From assembly GCA_963930655.1 (NCBI GenBank), contig OZ005621.1, forward strand, positions 19,951,001-20,015,000: a stretch of 64,000 nt of DNA, given 5' to 3'. The position numbers were made by a program, and so were the translations under genes. Shown one piece after another: positions 10,980 to 24,204 of this stretch (the first letter of the stretch is position 1; each line of letters opens with the position of its first letter). This DNA is from Myrica gale. Lineage: Eukaryota > Streptophyta > Magnoliopsida > Fagales > Myricaceae. Under the pieces are notes generated by a model. It saw only the letters and a list, made by a program, of their open reading frames with translations. It made no database searches and was not told the origin of the DNA.

Positions 10980-11399
10980 AACATATATCTTATGTGATCT
11001 CAATAAAAAGTTCAAAAAGAATGTTATACTTATTTCTTTCTAAATTATATTTTATAATTTATATTCTAAATAAAATTAAATTTTATAATTTATATTCTAA
11101 ATAAAATTATATTTTATAATTTCTAAATTATATTTTACTTTTTTTTTATTTTTTTAGTCTTTATATTTTTAAAAAAAATATTAGTTATTAAATTTATATT
11201 TTTTTATAAAATAATGCGTTTATCAGGTATCTGTTTGTTTCCTTAAATGAAGTATCACATCAGTTAATAAGTCATAGCTGATGTGTTTAATTTTTTATAT
11301 ATTTTATTAATTTATTATTCAGAATAGATGGAAACAAATGGTCAAGTTGAGAATAAAATTTAAATATCGGGACAGTTATCTGATTGCACATCTGGTGAT

Positions 11400-12686
11400 G
11401 ATTAATGAGTAGTGGAATAACATTATTTAATTTATTACTTTAAACCAGCACGTGGCCATTTATAAGTGGTCTGTCTTCAAGTACAGCGTGGCTTTCCGTA
11501 CGCGATGTGCAACGTAGTCAGAGGAGTAGAAGTAAAAGCAGCAGAGGGAGCAGTAGAAAGTGTTTTTATTTTTATCTTTTCTAGACAGTAGAAAGTGTTT
11601 AGAGTAGAATAGCAATGGCTAAACAAATAGTAATTAATTAACTGATAAAACCCCCCACATTTCCTTTGTTTCCTGTTGGTCGTCTCGGTCTTCGTCTTCT
11701 ACATTTTCACAAACAGATAGAGAGAGAGAGAGAGGTGGAGTTTCAGGCACATTCTCGATTGTCTGTCCTCGATTTTCAGTCCGATTCATCGTAATCGGAG
11801 TCGCACGGCCAAGTGCTCTTCATCGAGGTGCGTTTTGCGTGTATTCGTTAATTGAAGCTGTTGATAATGCTGTGAGAACATAAAGAAGCAATCTTTGGTT
11901 TCGGGGGTCTATTTTCGATTATTTTTGGGTTTTACTTCTCAAAGTTTCTCGATTTTTGGTCTTTGCTGTTATTTGAGTTCTTTGGTTGACGAAAATTGTC
12001 AAATCTTTTTGACATGTGCTTTGTGGTTTTAGAGCTATTTAAGTTTCATAATATGGGATTTCAAGTAGTAATTGCACGACGTGGTGGTAGTCGCGGTCAT
12101 GTGGTATCATGCGATTTCTTTTAGGTTTGATGAGAATTCAGCTCCGTTTTGGGGCTTCGGAAGCCTGGGTTCTTTAGGGTTTATTTATTTATTTATTTTC
12201 TAATTTGGGCCGTTTGGTTTTCATTTCGGCTTATGGCAATTTAATGCGAAATTCTCTCCTGTCCCACATATAGCAAAAGTCAGACCATTACGCGGGGGAT
12301 TGTTCGTTTGGAACTAATTGTGATTTTGGGTTTTCTGTCTGAGGACACTTTTTTTTATAGGCTCTGTCTGAGGAAACCTGATTCCTTGGAAATAGTGAAG
12401 TTTACATCTTACGTTTTATCTTGTTTTGTTTATCAAATACATGAAACACTCAGCTGATCTCCGCCAAAACAGATTTAATTAATAAAAAACGGGACTGTTG
12501 CAGAAGGTGCTGCCTTGAAACGTATGCATCATTTTTCTTGAAACTTCTGCATCATCGTTTTCCTTTTTGCCCTGTCTGAGCAATCAAATGGAGTGTTTCT
12601 TTTTTTGTGGGAATTTAAATTTGCCTCCTGAAGTAATGATTCAGAAGACTATCATACCTTAAGCTTTTGTAAAATAAGTGTTTTAC
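11400..12686 (+). pseudogene. Orphan 5' end of the Raf-like kinase gene (promoter, 5'-UTR exon, partial intron)
   Basis: Identical to the region just upstream of the intact kinase at 51020, but cut at 12686 before the coding sequence. It retains the proximal promoter, the non-coding first exon with its GA repeat (about 11717-11734), the splice donor GAG|GTGCGT (exon end 11827) and about 860 bases of the 5'-UTR intron. The normal acceptor and the whole coding region are missing. A string that fits an acceptor (TTTTACCTTACAG, ending 12693) straddles the breakpoint, so a transcript from this promoter could be spliced into the following DNA. Confidence 0.8.
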
Positions 12687-15600
12687 CTTACAGATTTCTT
12701 GTAATGACTGCTGTTTATGATCCCCTGGAACAAGTAACCTTGTTTTCTTCTTGTTCAAGAGTAATTTCGAGTGGGATCTGCGATCTTAGCTTGTCATATA
12801 TATAGTTTACCCAGATTTTGAGACACCCCAACACAAAGATCGATATATATATATAGGTTCAACAACCACAAATGACGAGGGTTTCTTCCATTATTATATA
12901 TTCAGCTAATTCTTCTTTGGTTTATTTATTGCTTAGCTTACGCGAATCAGCAAGCTGCGATAGCGACCGGCGCCAGTCGACGTCCCGTAAGTTGCAAACT
13001 ACAGAAAATTATGACCCGTGTAGCCTGGAATCTCAAACCACCCGGATGATCTTCAGATCTCAAAAACAATTAAGATTATGAATCCAATTAATTCAATATA
13101 CATGATCGTGACAGAGATTAATATATCCTTTGTTTTTCTATTATAAAATATATTAATGTGACATTCTATAACCAATCGCGCGGTATGATATATATATACA
13201 GGGTGATCACCTTGTCGAGTCTTCTGCACGCAGCACATGATTTGGGCAGTACTGATCAAATTTATTAACTTGAAATGCAATTTTGATTGGTAATTATATC
13301 TTCGACACCAAAGTTTTCATTAACCTCTAAAAGTGATTATTTTCTGAATTAATAATTAAAATGGTGGTCTAATAATCCCCTTAATTCCCGCTATACCGTT
13401 GATCCATCAAAGAGATCAAGGGCAAAATTAAGATGTATCTAGTCTATATGAGTTTCTAATATCCAATCCCTTCAACGGAAAGGAAGTGTACAGAAGAGGA
13501 AAAGTGAACAACTGAACAACCTCAGGTTTCCTCTTTTTTTCTCCCCTCTCCAAAAGGGATAATGAAGAAAAAAAAAATGCATAATGATCCTCTAGCTACT
13601 TTAATGAATAATTATCTCTAACCATTTAATTTTAATTTATGCAAAGCATTCAAATGAACATTTGTGTTCAACCCCTTGTAACTTATATGCAATATGAGAG
13701 GCAACCTTGTTGTATTTTCGCACGTGGATCTTCCACAGATATAGCAAACGGGACAGCGGTACGTAATCCCTTTCCCTATTTTGGGTTTGTTTCCGGCCTC
13801 CTTTGTAGATGGTGGATTCCAACTTTTCAATCTATGATTTTTCACTGAATCTGCTAATAATTAGTCATCTCAGCTCATTCTTTAAGTAATATATGGCGTA
13901 ATATCTACAGTAAGCAAAACTACTTTGACATCAGCTACTTGTATATCTTTTGCTTCGATCGATCTACTAATTACCACACTGTGAGAACCATCTGTTCGAG
14001 AAATTATCATAAAATGTCAAAGATGTTCATATCAAGTACTAGTGCTGATGATCATGGAACTTCTGGCAAATTCTAAGATGAATTTAATAATATCGACCGA
14101 CTATGCACCCGTGATGACAGTTACGTGCGTGGTTCACACGCCGGGGACAAATGGAGCCCTATTTTGTCAAATCTATAGTCACATTTTCGACCCCATTATT
14201 TTCGTCGGAAAGCCATCAATGGACTTTTATTCAAGAAAATTATGAGCACGGACAAAACCTACAAAAGATTTTCTAGCTATAATATCCAAAGCAATTCTTG
14301 ATCTAACTAGGGCAGGCAGCTAGCTAGCTTAACAGTACTACTCCTAATCCTGGAAGCAATAGATCAGAGACAGCTCGGTGTACTAGAGGTTCACTTTCAT
14401 ATGATAATTAAAAGATCATTACCCAGCTCATATGGGCACGCTATATTGGAATATTACTTGAAAAAGTCCGATATACGTACGTGTTGAGCTATAGGTTCCC
14501 TTTCTTTTCATTAATGTAAAAAATCCCCTCCCCTATGCACACACTGCCTTGGATTATTTGAAAACTTCTACTTAATTAAGTCATGTCTCGCGTATAGATT
14601 GAACTTCCCCATGATCACTACCCATAAATTAACTTTCATATGGGGAAGGGTTAGGTAGAGAATATAATATAATTAATTTGTAGTTTAGGTACGTTCTGGA
14701 TACGTTTTTTAATTCAATTCACACTAATTTTGCAAGACGCGATAAACCCACTCTCAAGGAACCCATCTGGAGGTATATTGAAGGCACTTTTAGTGCGACT
14801 TTTAGGTTGAAATTTTGAGCGCGGAGAAAAAGATACGACTGATTCTTGCAGGTTTGTGAAGATCGCGGGAGCACTTTTCGTATCGGCAGTGAAAAACTAT
14901 ATAATATAATGGAAATGCGACACACGCTCTTGTCTTTTGGACCGTTCATACATGGCAGTTTATGTCGTACATTGAAAGTAAAGGGGGGCCTTTGCAGTCC
15001 GTTTGTTTTGAGCGTCGGCCCTTGAGGTCGGTTTGTAAAGGGGGGCCTTCTTATATATATATTTATATTTCACTTGCCTAAAAAAAAGTAAAGGGTTGCC
15101 GCCTTGACAATATAATCTCTTGATACGAACAACATAAACAAGGAAAAAAAAAGATAATACATATATATATAGATAAATGAGGAAGAATATACCTTAAATT
15201 AAATACTGATAAAAAATAATTAATATAAAGGATTTGAGAAGCAAAATTGTTGAATATAGAAGTGAGAGAGGATTAAAAGGTGTCCCGGGTTGGAAAAAAA
15301 ATCATAAATGTGAGTTGTTAATATAGTATAGTTGGGCCCAAATCTATAAAATTAAATTTTTAAGTTGGGTGGTCATGTATCTATATATTATATTAAGAGA
15401 CCAATAGAGAGTCCTCATGAAGTGTTTATATCCCCGACAAAAATGATTGCTTATTAATTAGAACAAAAGCATTGAACTATATATGCCACTTGAAGTTAAA
15501 TTATAATTAGGACTTGGATTAATTTTCCGGAACAGTAGTTGAAGTGAAATTATCATTAATTTGCCGGATTAGTAGTAGTACTGCTGTTGTTCTTTCGTGT

Positions 15601-18440
15601 TGTTATTATCGTTATAAATACGTGTATACGTATATATATATACATATTATTTTTGGTGTTACTATAAGAACTTAAATTGCACAGTTTAATTATTTAATCA
15701 GCAAATTAATGTGACTTCTCAAATGAAGTCCGTACATAGCTGCCTACCAATATAGAATAGCGAAATTACTGATTGACTCATCCACCTGCATAGCCCACGG
15801 TCAATATTGAGGCATATTGAACAGTAGTCATGATTTGTTAAGATGTACAAGACTCCCCTGACGACCCACTCGAAGGGAGGAATTTACGTTCACTCGTAAT
15901 CCACCTGCTCATCATGACTCGTCGCGAGAACCGTTCCAGGCTGAGTTACGTGATTCCGACCTACCATTGTTGACTCGCCTGTTTTCATTACTCTGATCTT
16001 AGGACGCAGGAATATTATTACTCTTCATGTCTTGACTTGGAAAGCTTGTGATAGTTGAAGGACTTGGTGCATGTCTATACGCTTCATCTCCTCTGGTCTT
16101 CTGCCAAACCACTAAACAAGAAAATGGTAGAAATTTTTTAACCAAGCTAGACCTTTTGACACAGAAATTAGATCAAGATTAATAGATTTGAAGGATTTAG
16201 AAGTACCAAAACAATAGTTACTTTCAGATGTTGTTCAAAATAATGAACCATTAAAAGAAAATATTTTAGAAATACAAGTTTATGGGAAAATTTTGTATTT
16301 TAAAAATAAAAGAACGTCCAATTATACATTAGATTGTGTTTGAGTGTTAAAATTTTAGGGTATTGAAATTGGTGAAAAAGTGAAGCGATAGATGATTTGA
16401 ATGAATTTTTTATATTAATTATCGTGAAAATTAATTATTTGATGGGAAGAGAAATTATATTGTAATTATTTTATTACGTTCAATTTTTTTAAGATTAAAA
16501 TCTTAGTAAAAAAACACAAGTATATATATATTCAATAATATCCAATCAAATTGCCAAGTGTTAATAAGTCAATACATAATCGGATCGAATAATTAATTAA
16601 AACATATATATGTTAATTTATTTTAATTTTCTCAATTGCTTTTTTCTTATTTCTTTTTCTGCATCTATCAATATAATTATTACTCAGCCCAACCGACGAT
16701 GTAGACGGTATACCAAAGAGGTGTTAGTCTTTATCTAATACAAGAGCAGGAATCGCGATCGGCATATATATGATCGGAGCCGTTTGATCAATTACCTCCA
16801 TCATGCATCAGCCAATTCGAGTGGCCAGGGCTAAATCAATCAATGCCATCATCAATATGGTGACAAATTTTGGTATATTGAGGAATATTTGTGTATAGAT
16901 ATATAGTAATTAAATTCACGAAATTATTGTCTCCTTAATTAACTAACCAACAACGACAGCGTAGAAATTAAGTTACGTACGTACGTACTATAGAAACTGC
17001 GCGCTGGCCACTATAATCTACCGCGTCCAAATCCTACATTTAGGGTACCGGTGAACTAACTTATAGGAATTGACATTAATTTGAGGTTGATATATCCACT
17101 GATCATGACTTAAGAATTAATTAGGCAAAGAATATTCACTTTTATTCCTCTAATTACACAAGAAAAAAAAATCGTAGATGTTTTAGAATATTGAGTAGGT
17201 GAATTAATCAGATGCAATTACGTGACCGGCATGGCATCAGTACTACAGAAGATGAGTCTTTAATTAGCGGTGGTCGGGAAAAAAAATACTGTAAAAAGTA
17301 ATTAAACAATAGCTGCTAAAACTTATAGCAGCGATTCTCGACCGCTGCTAAAAATTGTATTTGTTCTGCATACGCACAATATTGCCTCAGTGAATACCCA
17401 TTTACACCCCATGGTGATTATATTAAAGAAAGATAATTAAAGTTGTGCTTGAAAATAATTGGAATGACCAAACTGGTCAACTTTTGGGTGCAGTAGTACT
17501 GGCCATTATAATAAAGTGTATAAATGGGAAAAGGGAAAGGGGCATCAAATTAATGGTTCCTTTACATGTGCTGCTTTGTCTTGACTTTAGCGACCCACGA
17601 GCTTCACAAGCTCCATTTTGTTGCGTTTCCAAGTGGGTTCCGCCCTGCAGCTTGCTAGCTAGCTACTCCAATCAATGAAGAAAAATAAGCGAGTGTGATG
17701 CACGTTCATATATGATATATACTGATTCAACATTCTAATTAAACCCTCACACTTTCGCGGGACAATAAATTAATAAAGCTCGAGTTAGGCATGATAAAGG
17801 ATGCCAGCAGCATATATAACCCAGTCAATTTTGTGGGTGAGCAGGGATTGGTTGAAATTTCGTACTTTTTTTTCCCCGGCATTGAAATTTCTTACTTGGT
17901 GGGAGCCTCAGTGCATAGAATTGTAATACGTTCATATATATAGAATAAGAAAAAGAAACTACAGTCAACGACCCTTGAACCAGCACAAGTTTTGTAAGTT
18001 TTAGCCATTGGTGATCCAACTCGAAACTTCAGTACTCGCAGCCAGCAGCACTGTAGTTAAACTATACAAATTAATTTTTACAATACAAAATAAACTTGCC
18101 TGAAAAATAATAATAATGCAAAATGTATATATAAGGGCGCCTTAGATATAACACGCTTAATATTCTGAAAAAAAAAATATTTGCAAAAATCGATATAGTA
18201 ATTCAAACTTGATCATATCCAACTCTATTTCAATTCTATTAATTTAGATCAACAAGGAGCGTTATTCACAGAGACCCCAAAAATTAATTAAATGGAATAT
18301 GCATTAATCCTTAATATTAAATATAACAATTTTTGATAAAATATTGGTTATTGGTTTATTAATCCTAGTTTTCAATGGAGAGAGAGCTAGCGTTCTTTGA
18401 CTTTGGTATTCCCACTCACTCCACATTATCTCGCACCATC
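12687..18440. other. Long AT-rich intergenic region, no gene seen
   Basis: No frame with recognisable protein motifs, no tRNA or rRNA. Short frames at 12872, 13618 and 14042 look random. Minor features are a 13-base direct repeat of TAAAGGGGGGCCTT type at about 14980 and 15037, and an inverted repeat around 17264-17355 (TAGCGGTGGTCGGG facing CGACCGCTGCTAAAA) of a kind common in small plant MITEs. Bases 15780-16010 are less AT-rich than their surroundings and may be an old repeat, but I cannot assign them. Confidence 0.6.
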
Positions 18441-18450
18441 CAACGCCAAA

Positions 18451-18468
18451 ACCAATTGGCCTATAAAA
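18451..18468 (+). promoter_or_regulatory. CCAAT and TATA boxes of the CYP716A gene
   Basis: ACCAATTGG at 18451-18459 is followed directly by CTATAAAATG (TATA core 18462-18468), 77 bases before the start codon. This implies a short 5' UTR starting near 18490-18500. The two boxes are unusually close together. Confidence 0.6.
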
Positions 18469-18544
18469 TGCCGCATCCTTCGCCACAAATCCCTCAAACA
18501 CCTCGCTTAACACAGACAGTTCTAACGCTGCCAACAATATCAAC

Positions 18545-21286
18545 ATGGGAAACATTTACCTCTCCCTCCTCCTCCTCTTTGTTTCCTTCGTCACCCTCTC
18601 CCTCTTCTTCCTCTTCTACAAGCACAGATCCAATTTCACCGGCCCAAACCTCCCTCCGGGTAAGGTCGGCTACCCCATGATCGGCGAGAGCCTCGAGTTC
18701 TTGTCCACCGGATGGAAAGGACATCCCGAAAAGTTCATCTTCGACCGCATGACCAAGTTTTCGTCCGAAGTCTTCAAAACCTCCCTTCTTGGGCAGCCGG
18801 CCGCAGTCTTCTGTGGCGCAGCATGCAATAAGTTCTTGTTCTCCAATGAGAACAAGCTTGTCACTGCGTGGTGGCCTGACTCAGTCAACAAAATCTTCCC
18901 TAGTTCCACCCAAACCAGCTCAAAAGAAGAGGCCAAGAAGATGAGAAAAATGCTTCCCAACTTCCTTAAGCCTGAAGCTTTGCAGAGGTACATCGGTATG
19001 ATGGACACAATTGCTCAAAGACACTTCGCTACTGATTGGGAAAACAAAAAGGAAGTCACTGTATTCCCTCTCGCAAAAAGGTACTATATATTGATATTAA
19101 CATTCTGTTGCTTCTCTTCTGTTTTTCCAGAGTCCAATATTTATCAGTGGACTTACGTTTCATTCATGTTGAAGTTAGAACCATGTAATATTTAGATTAT
19201 TTAATTTACGTATTGGTTTTTTCTGCAAATAGGTATACTTTTTGGTTGGCTTGCCGCGTGTTCGTCAGTGTTGAGGATCCCAACCATATCGAAAGGTTTG
19301 CCGCCCCATTCCAAGATTTGGCCTCTGGGATCATATCCATCCCCATTGACTTGCCAGGGACACCATTCAACCGTGGAATCAAGGCCTCAAACTTCATTAG
19401 GAAGGAGCTTGTGGCGATCATTAAGCAGAGAAAGACTGATTTGGCCGATGGCAAGGCAACTCCTACTCAAGACATATTGTCTCACATGCTTCTGACTTGC
19501 GACGACAATGGACAGTACATGGCGGAGTTAGATATTGCCGATAAAATTCTTGGTTTGTTGATCGGTGGCCACGACACAGCGAGTGCTGCCTGCACTTTCA
19601 TCGTCAAGTATCTTGCAGAGCTTCCTGATATCTATGAGAAAGTCTACAACGGTAACGTCTACAACGATAACTCCTTTACTTTTGTATGCTATGGTTGGTA
19701 ATCTGATTGTCTAGGTCTTATAATTAGATGTATTCTTTTTCTTTATTTTCCATAGTGCTCGAGTGCTCGCAAAAACACTGATGGATTTTATGGAATCTTT
19801 CCAGGCTGAAAAAAAACACATAAAAATGAAAATATCGTAAAACTACAAATAGTAATTACCTGGATTAACATCATGAGGTTAATATATTGGGTAAATTTCT
19901 TAAAGTCTAGATTTTATCATGTGCATTATTTATCACTTTAAAATGTGCCGGTTATGAAAATAATTAGTACTATGTGATAATAATTAGCCTCAGGATTTAG
20001 AATTTTACACTGACACAGTTAGTATTTAAAAATTGACTTGGGATTCCCCAAAACTTACTTCAGGGAATCTTGATTGGCAATTATTTAAAGTCAAACTCTC
20101 AATTTCTGAAGAACTAATCTGATATCTTTCATGGAATAATATAAGAAATATTTAATTCACGTTAGGCACCACTACTTTTATTAAATAAAAAAAAATAGAT
20201 GTTTGAGAGAAGCCAACGTTTGACATCAATTTTCCTGGCCCAACAACCAGGCATGTTCACACCCCGAATGCTTTTTGTCTATAGGACAACATATGTTTTT
20301 CTTCCTTTGTTAATTAGGTTAGCTTTTAGTGTCTCTCTGTTTAATTACCGGGCATCATGCTTTTAGCACATGGTCACAGTTGACTTAAGTTTAGTTTAGT
20401 AGGGAGGCTAATTAATTCCAGGATGTTGTCTCTTTTTTCTTTTGCCCCTTCTGCTTAACTATCTTTATCTTATACCGGCCGGCATGCAGAGAAAATTAAT
20501 ATCCATGGGAGAAACGTGGATCTAGTATATATATATATATTACTGCAATAATTTTGACTGAACATCATTTTGATTCCCTCCTTTTGCATGTCTTTCTTCA
20601 GAGCAAATAGAGATAGCCAAGTCAAAGGCACCTGGGGAGTTGTTGAACTGGGATGACATCCAAAAGATGAAATATTCATGGAACGTAGCTTGTGAAGTGA
20701 TGAGACTTGCTCCACCACTCCAAGGAGGTTTCCGCGAAGTCATCAATGACTTTATCTTCAATGGTTTCTCCATTCCCAAGGGCTGGAAGGTAAATGGATA
20801 TTTTTATCTTTAATTAATTAAGAAAGAAAGAAAGACAAGTTGGCCTAGAGAAGTTTGACCGTACCTACCCTTTGACCGTACCTATCCATAATTATTTGCT
20901 TAATAAAGACTATAAACAATAGAATTATAGAAGTTAATTAATTAACGTTTGTGCTTAATTAATATTAATAATTCTTGTGCATGCAGTTGTACTGGAGTGC
21001 AAACTCAACGCACAAAAGTGCTGCATACTTCCCTCAACCCGAGAAATTTGATCCGACCAGATTTGAAGGTGCTGGACCCGCTCCTTACACATTCGTTCCA
21101 TTCGGTGGAGGACCGAGGATGTGCCCTGGAAAGGAATATGCCCGATTGGAAATACTCGTTTTCATGCACAACTTAGTGAGGAGGTTCAGATGGGAAAAGA
21201 TGATTCCTGATGAGAAAATCATAGTTGATCCCATGCCCATGCCGGCAAAGGACCTGCCTGTTCGCCTTTACCCTCACAAAGCTTGA
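18545..21286 (+). CDS. Cytochrome P450 of the CYP716A family (probable triterpene oxidase)
   Basis: Four exons (18545-19080, 19233-19651, 20602-20789, 20987-21286) join in phase to 480 residues, the usual length for CYP716A. All introns are GT-AG. Features in order: N-terminal membrane anchor (about residues 3-23), [11 protein letters not shown] hinge, I-helix oxygen-binding GGHDTAS (290-296), the ExxR pair in CEVMR (350-353), the FDPTRF motif, and the haem loop [11 protein letters not shown] with ligand Cys427. No lesion is visible. Family members such as CYP716A12 oxidise C-28 of beta-amyrin, lupeol or ursane triterpenes at the ER; the exact substrate cannot be read here. Intron 3 (19652-20601) is the longest. 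No oxidosqualene cyclase, glycosyltransferase or other pathway gene is next to it, so there is no evidence of a cluster. Confidence 0.93.
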
Positions 21287-21545
21287 GTGGTGGGGGGTAC
21301 TCAAGAACTCAAAAAAAGTTGGGTCATCTTCTTCCTTCGTTACAAGAAAACCTAGCCACACGGAAGCTGAGCCAACAACGTCCTTATCCTTAATTTGTTC
21401 CTTTCTTCTAATTTCTTTCGCTGTTTTCCGGTTTTAAAGACTTGTTTTGGTTTCTGTGTTGTGTTTATGGCGTTTACATGTAAGCCACCATGTGACTTAT
21501 TCCCCCTCGAGATGCCAAAGATATAATGAAATTAAATGTAAAATG

Positions 21546-21551
21546 AATAAA
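21546..21551 (+). terminator. Possible polyadenylation signal of the CYP716A gene
   Basis: AATAAA about 260 bases after the stop codon, preceded by TG-rich sequence (around 21440-21480). Plant signals are loose, so the true cleavage site is uncertain. Confidence 0.35.
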
Positions 21552-21699
21552 CCATAAATAGATTTCGAATGCCACTTAATGTATTGTTCATCTTGACTAG
21601 CTAGTCGTTTATGGCTGCTTGATGTCCTAAGTCGGGCCAATATTGACTTCTCGTTTGTGACCTAATAGTTACTTGGTAAGATGCAAATTATTAGGATCC

Positions 21700-21881
21700 A
21701 ATTGACACATTCAGATTCAGCAAATAGTACGTACATGTATTTTTAAATTTATAATATTTTTAAATCCTTAATTTTCGATATTTTAATTCTAGGACACTTT
21801 TTACATTACATAGGGAAAAAAATTTGTCATTTCGCCTTTTGTGTTCGCCCCCCTTCGAATCGGATCGTGGATCCGCCGTTG
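21700..21881 (+). mobile_element. 3'-end remnant of the same hAT family as 5728-7791
   Basis: Matches the last 180 bases of the hAT element (AGCAAATAGTAC at the start, then GACACTTTTTACATTA) and ends in GTGGATCCGCCGTTG, a better preserved terminal repeat than the one at 7776-7791. No transposase or left end is present, so it is a fragment. Confidence 0.65.
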
Positions 21882-22506
21882 ACGCCAAACAAGGAACCGG
21901 GGAAAGTGGATAAGCGAGTCACGAAAGTTTTGAGACCACGATATTGGACCAGTTTCTGGTACAAACTTGTACTTGTTTGAAGATTTTTACGTACTAGGAA
22001 ATCAGATCGAGCTGGTTTGTGGAATGGTAGCTAGCTAGCTACCCCACCTGGCTGAAATTAAGAAGCCTCTCAATGCTCTCATCTTCAAAACAAATAAGTT
22101 TAAGCAAGTTGCCCAGGGACCTTGAACCCAAAATTTTGAAGAACCTCTAGCTTATAAGAGCTGGGAACTTGGGAAAGCGTACATAGATTTGTACTGAAAG
22201 ACTCGGACACAAAAAAAAAACAGAAAGGAAAAGAAAACAACAATTTTTCTGGAAGACGTAACTAGACCCCCATATTGATGAATTTTAGGTGAGATACGAC
22301 GTTAATTTGGCGTTTTCACTTAGCATGTTATTAAATTGACAACAACTTTCTATAATTAAGACGCCATTAAAATTAAAGCTCGATCATCCAAAATCGATTT
22401 ACAATATTCTTGCTACTGTCTGTTTCTTTTCCTCAAGTGTTAAAGTAGTTTTTGGATTTCACGGTATATTGTTTAATTAATTGACACCAAAAATTCTTGA
22501 TTTCTT
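21882..22506. other. No gene seen
   Basis: Intergenic DNA between the hAT fragment and the local duplication. I find no coding or RNA feature in it. Confidence 0.55.
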
Positions 22507-23254
22507 GTTTGCTAATTTTTAACTTCCCTCGTGGGGTTGTCTGCTGCTTTTGTTTTGTGATGTGGTCTGTTGTCTAGCACTTGTGCTAGCTGTCCTGTTG
22601 TTTACTGGGTGGCTGTATATATCCACCATTGAGCAGTAATGAACCTTATTGATCCATCATCTTTTGATGCTTATAATACAATGGTAAAAGAGTAATTTGC
22701 TAAATTGCTTGAAATTCTCAAAACAATAGCATGTATGTACGTACTAGTGGTCGAGCCGCCTTGAACTTTACTGGTTTACTCCGTCTAAAGCCTAAAATTT
22801 CATAGGTACTATCAATTCTTTAGTGATACATTCAAAGTCTGTACCTTAATAATTGTCTCGTTTATGCGAGATGAAGCTACATAAGCTTCAGAAGTTAGTC
22901 GTATAAACTAGTCAAGACACCCCATTAAGAGAAGAAACAAATTCCATCTAATTTTTTACTTGAAAAACATGTGAACAAAATTATGTGACATCGAATGTAA
23001 AGAGAACACTTAATTAATTGATTTTTTTTTCATTTAATGCACTATCTGCCAGAAAATGAATATTACAACGACATGACGTGCCAGCTAATATATATTACAC
23101 AAAGCACAAATCGGATCTCAGTCACGGAAGTGGCGTCAGGCGTGACACCCACTCCCGTGTCATTTTGCAAGATGATGTAAGATAATGAGCTGCTGTGTGT
23201 GATTAGAAAAAGAAAAAAAAAAAGTAATGAGCTGTTGTGACTTAAAAAAAAATT

Positions 23255-23615
23255 GGGAAATACATTTTTTTTACCCACAAATTATCATAGGTTTTACACT
23301 TTGCACCCTAAACTACCAATTTTGATACATTACACCCTCTAACTATCAATTTTTGACACTTTGCAATCTTTTTCAAATTTTGAGACTAAAATGACGATAA
23401 TGCCCTTGACCCATTTTGTATATATAGTAAAGATATTGTTGTCAATTTATTAATTTATCAAGGGTATTATTGTCAAATTGAGGGTGCAAAGTGTTTAATA
23501 TTAGTAGTTATAGCGTATAATATGTCAAAATTGGTAGTTTAGGGTGCAAAGTGTCTAACATTAGTAATTTGAGGGTGTAATGTCTTAAATATGGTAGTTA
23601 AAAGTGTATTTTCTC
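23255..23615. mobile_element. MITE with GGGAAATACA-type ends, probably Mutator-like
   Basis: The left end GGGAAATACATTTTTTTT faces the reverse complement of GTTAAAAGTGTATTTTCTC. Inside, TTACACTTTGCACCCTAAACT-type words recur in both orientations. It sits in a poly-A tract that could be its target duplication. The paired copy at about 25518-25530 lacks it and has only a short A run, so the insertion is directly visible. Related to 57446-57785. Confidence 0.7.
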
Positions 23616-23758
23616 AAAAAAAAAAACATCAAAGTTCAGGACACGGGATAATAGTTGATGGGAAAGAGGAGAGAAAAGTCAAAGAAAGGATATAGGGATA
23701 TAGAAACCAGCCACCAATAATGACATTATTGGATGCTGATATATATTAATATGTGGCC

Positions 23759-24204
23759 CTGGTTCTATACTCTTTGCTTGGACAAAGAGAAGTCCTCCCG
23801 GTACTCCTCTTGTGGGAGAGGCCGAGAAGCTCTTTTTGCTGTTCAGGAGACTAGTTTCATTGGTTACCCTTTGATTGACTTTGAAGGCGACAATTTGCAG
23901 GTCTGCAATGCTCTCTCTCTACCTTTTTTTCCTCCGGATTGGTCTATTGGCTCTTTGATTTGTGACATTAAAGCTCTGCTGAAGGTTCACATCAGTTGGA
24001 AAGTTTATCATGTTAGACGTGGTGCTAATCTTTTAGCCCATAATATTGCCAAGTGGGCTGTTTTGTTCAATTTGGAGGGTAACATCCCTGTACATTGTAT
24101 TCCCCCTGATATACTTAATTCTGATGATCCCCCTCCCCCTCCCCCTCCTTGACTCTGTACTTTGGTTTTGTATGGTATGAACGTTTGCTTTGGGAAAAAA
24201 AAAA
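23759..24204 (+). mobile_element. 5'-truncated LINE fragment with RNase H-like tail
   Basis: Absent from the paired copy near 25665-25675, and ends in an oligo-A run (24196-24204), as expected for a truncated LINE. The plus frame up to 24152 resembles the C-terminal RNase H (RVT_3-type) region of plant LINEs: FEGDNLQVCNAL, then SLICDIKALL, then VYHVRRGANLLAHNIAKWA. It ends in a run of prolines. No target duplication is clear. Confidence 0.65.

Larger units (their letters stand above)
1..12686. repeat. Large duplicated segment, copy A
   Basis: Every base I compared matches 38198-50883 at a constant offset of 38197, so there are no net indels. The only difference I found is in a T/A run (11171 is a, 49368 is t). 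The identity ends at 12686: copy A continues cttacag, while copy B continues through the kinase 5'-UTR intron. The left limit lies outside the window. Contents are the 5' part of a Ty3 element, several older DNA transposons and the 5' end of the kinase gene. It is either a recent 38.2-kb tandem duplication or an assembly duplication; the sequence alone cannot separate these. Confidence 0.95.

Noticed and set aside
12687..12860. Coding exon just after the duplication junction
   Set aside because: No frame with protein motifs; only the acceptor-like string is notable.
14042..14245. 67-codon plus frame before the P450
   Set aside because: No motif, no supporting splice context, and surrounded by AT-rich intergenic DNA.
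18375..18680. Plus frame starting upstream of the P450
   Set aside because: It covers the promoter and TATA box and overlaps the P450 start in another frame.
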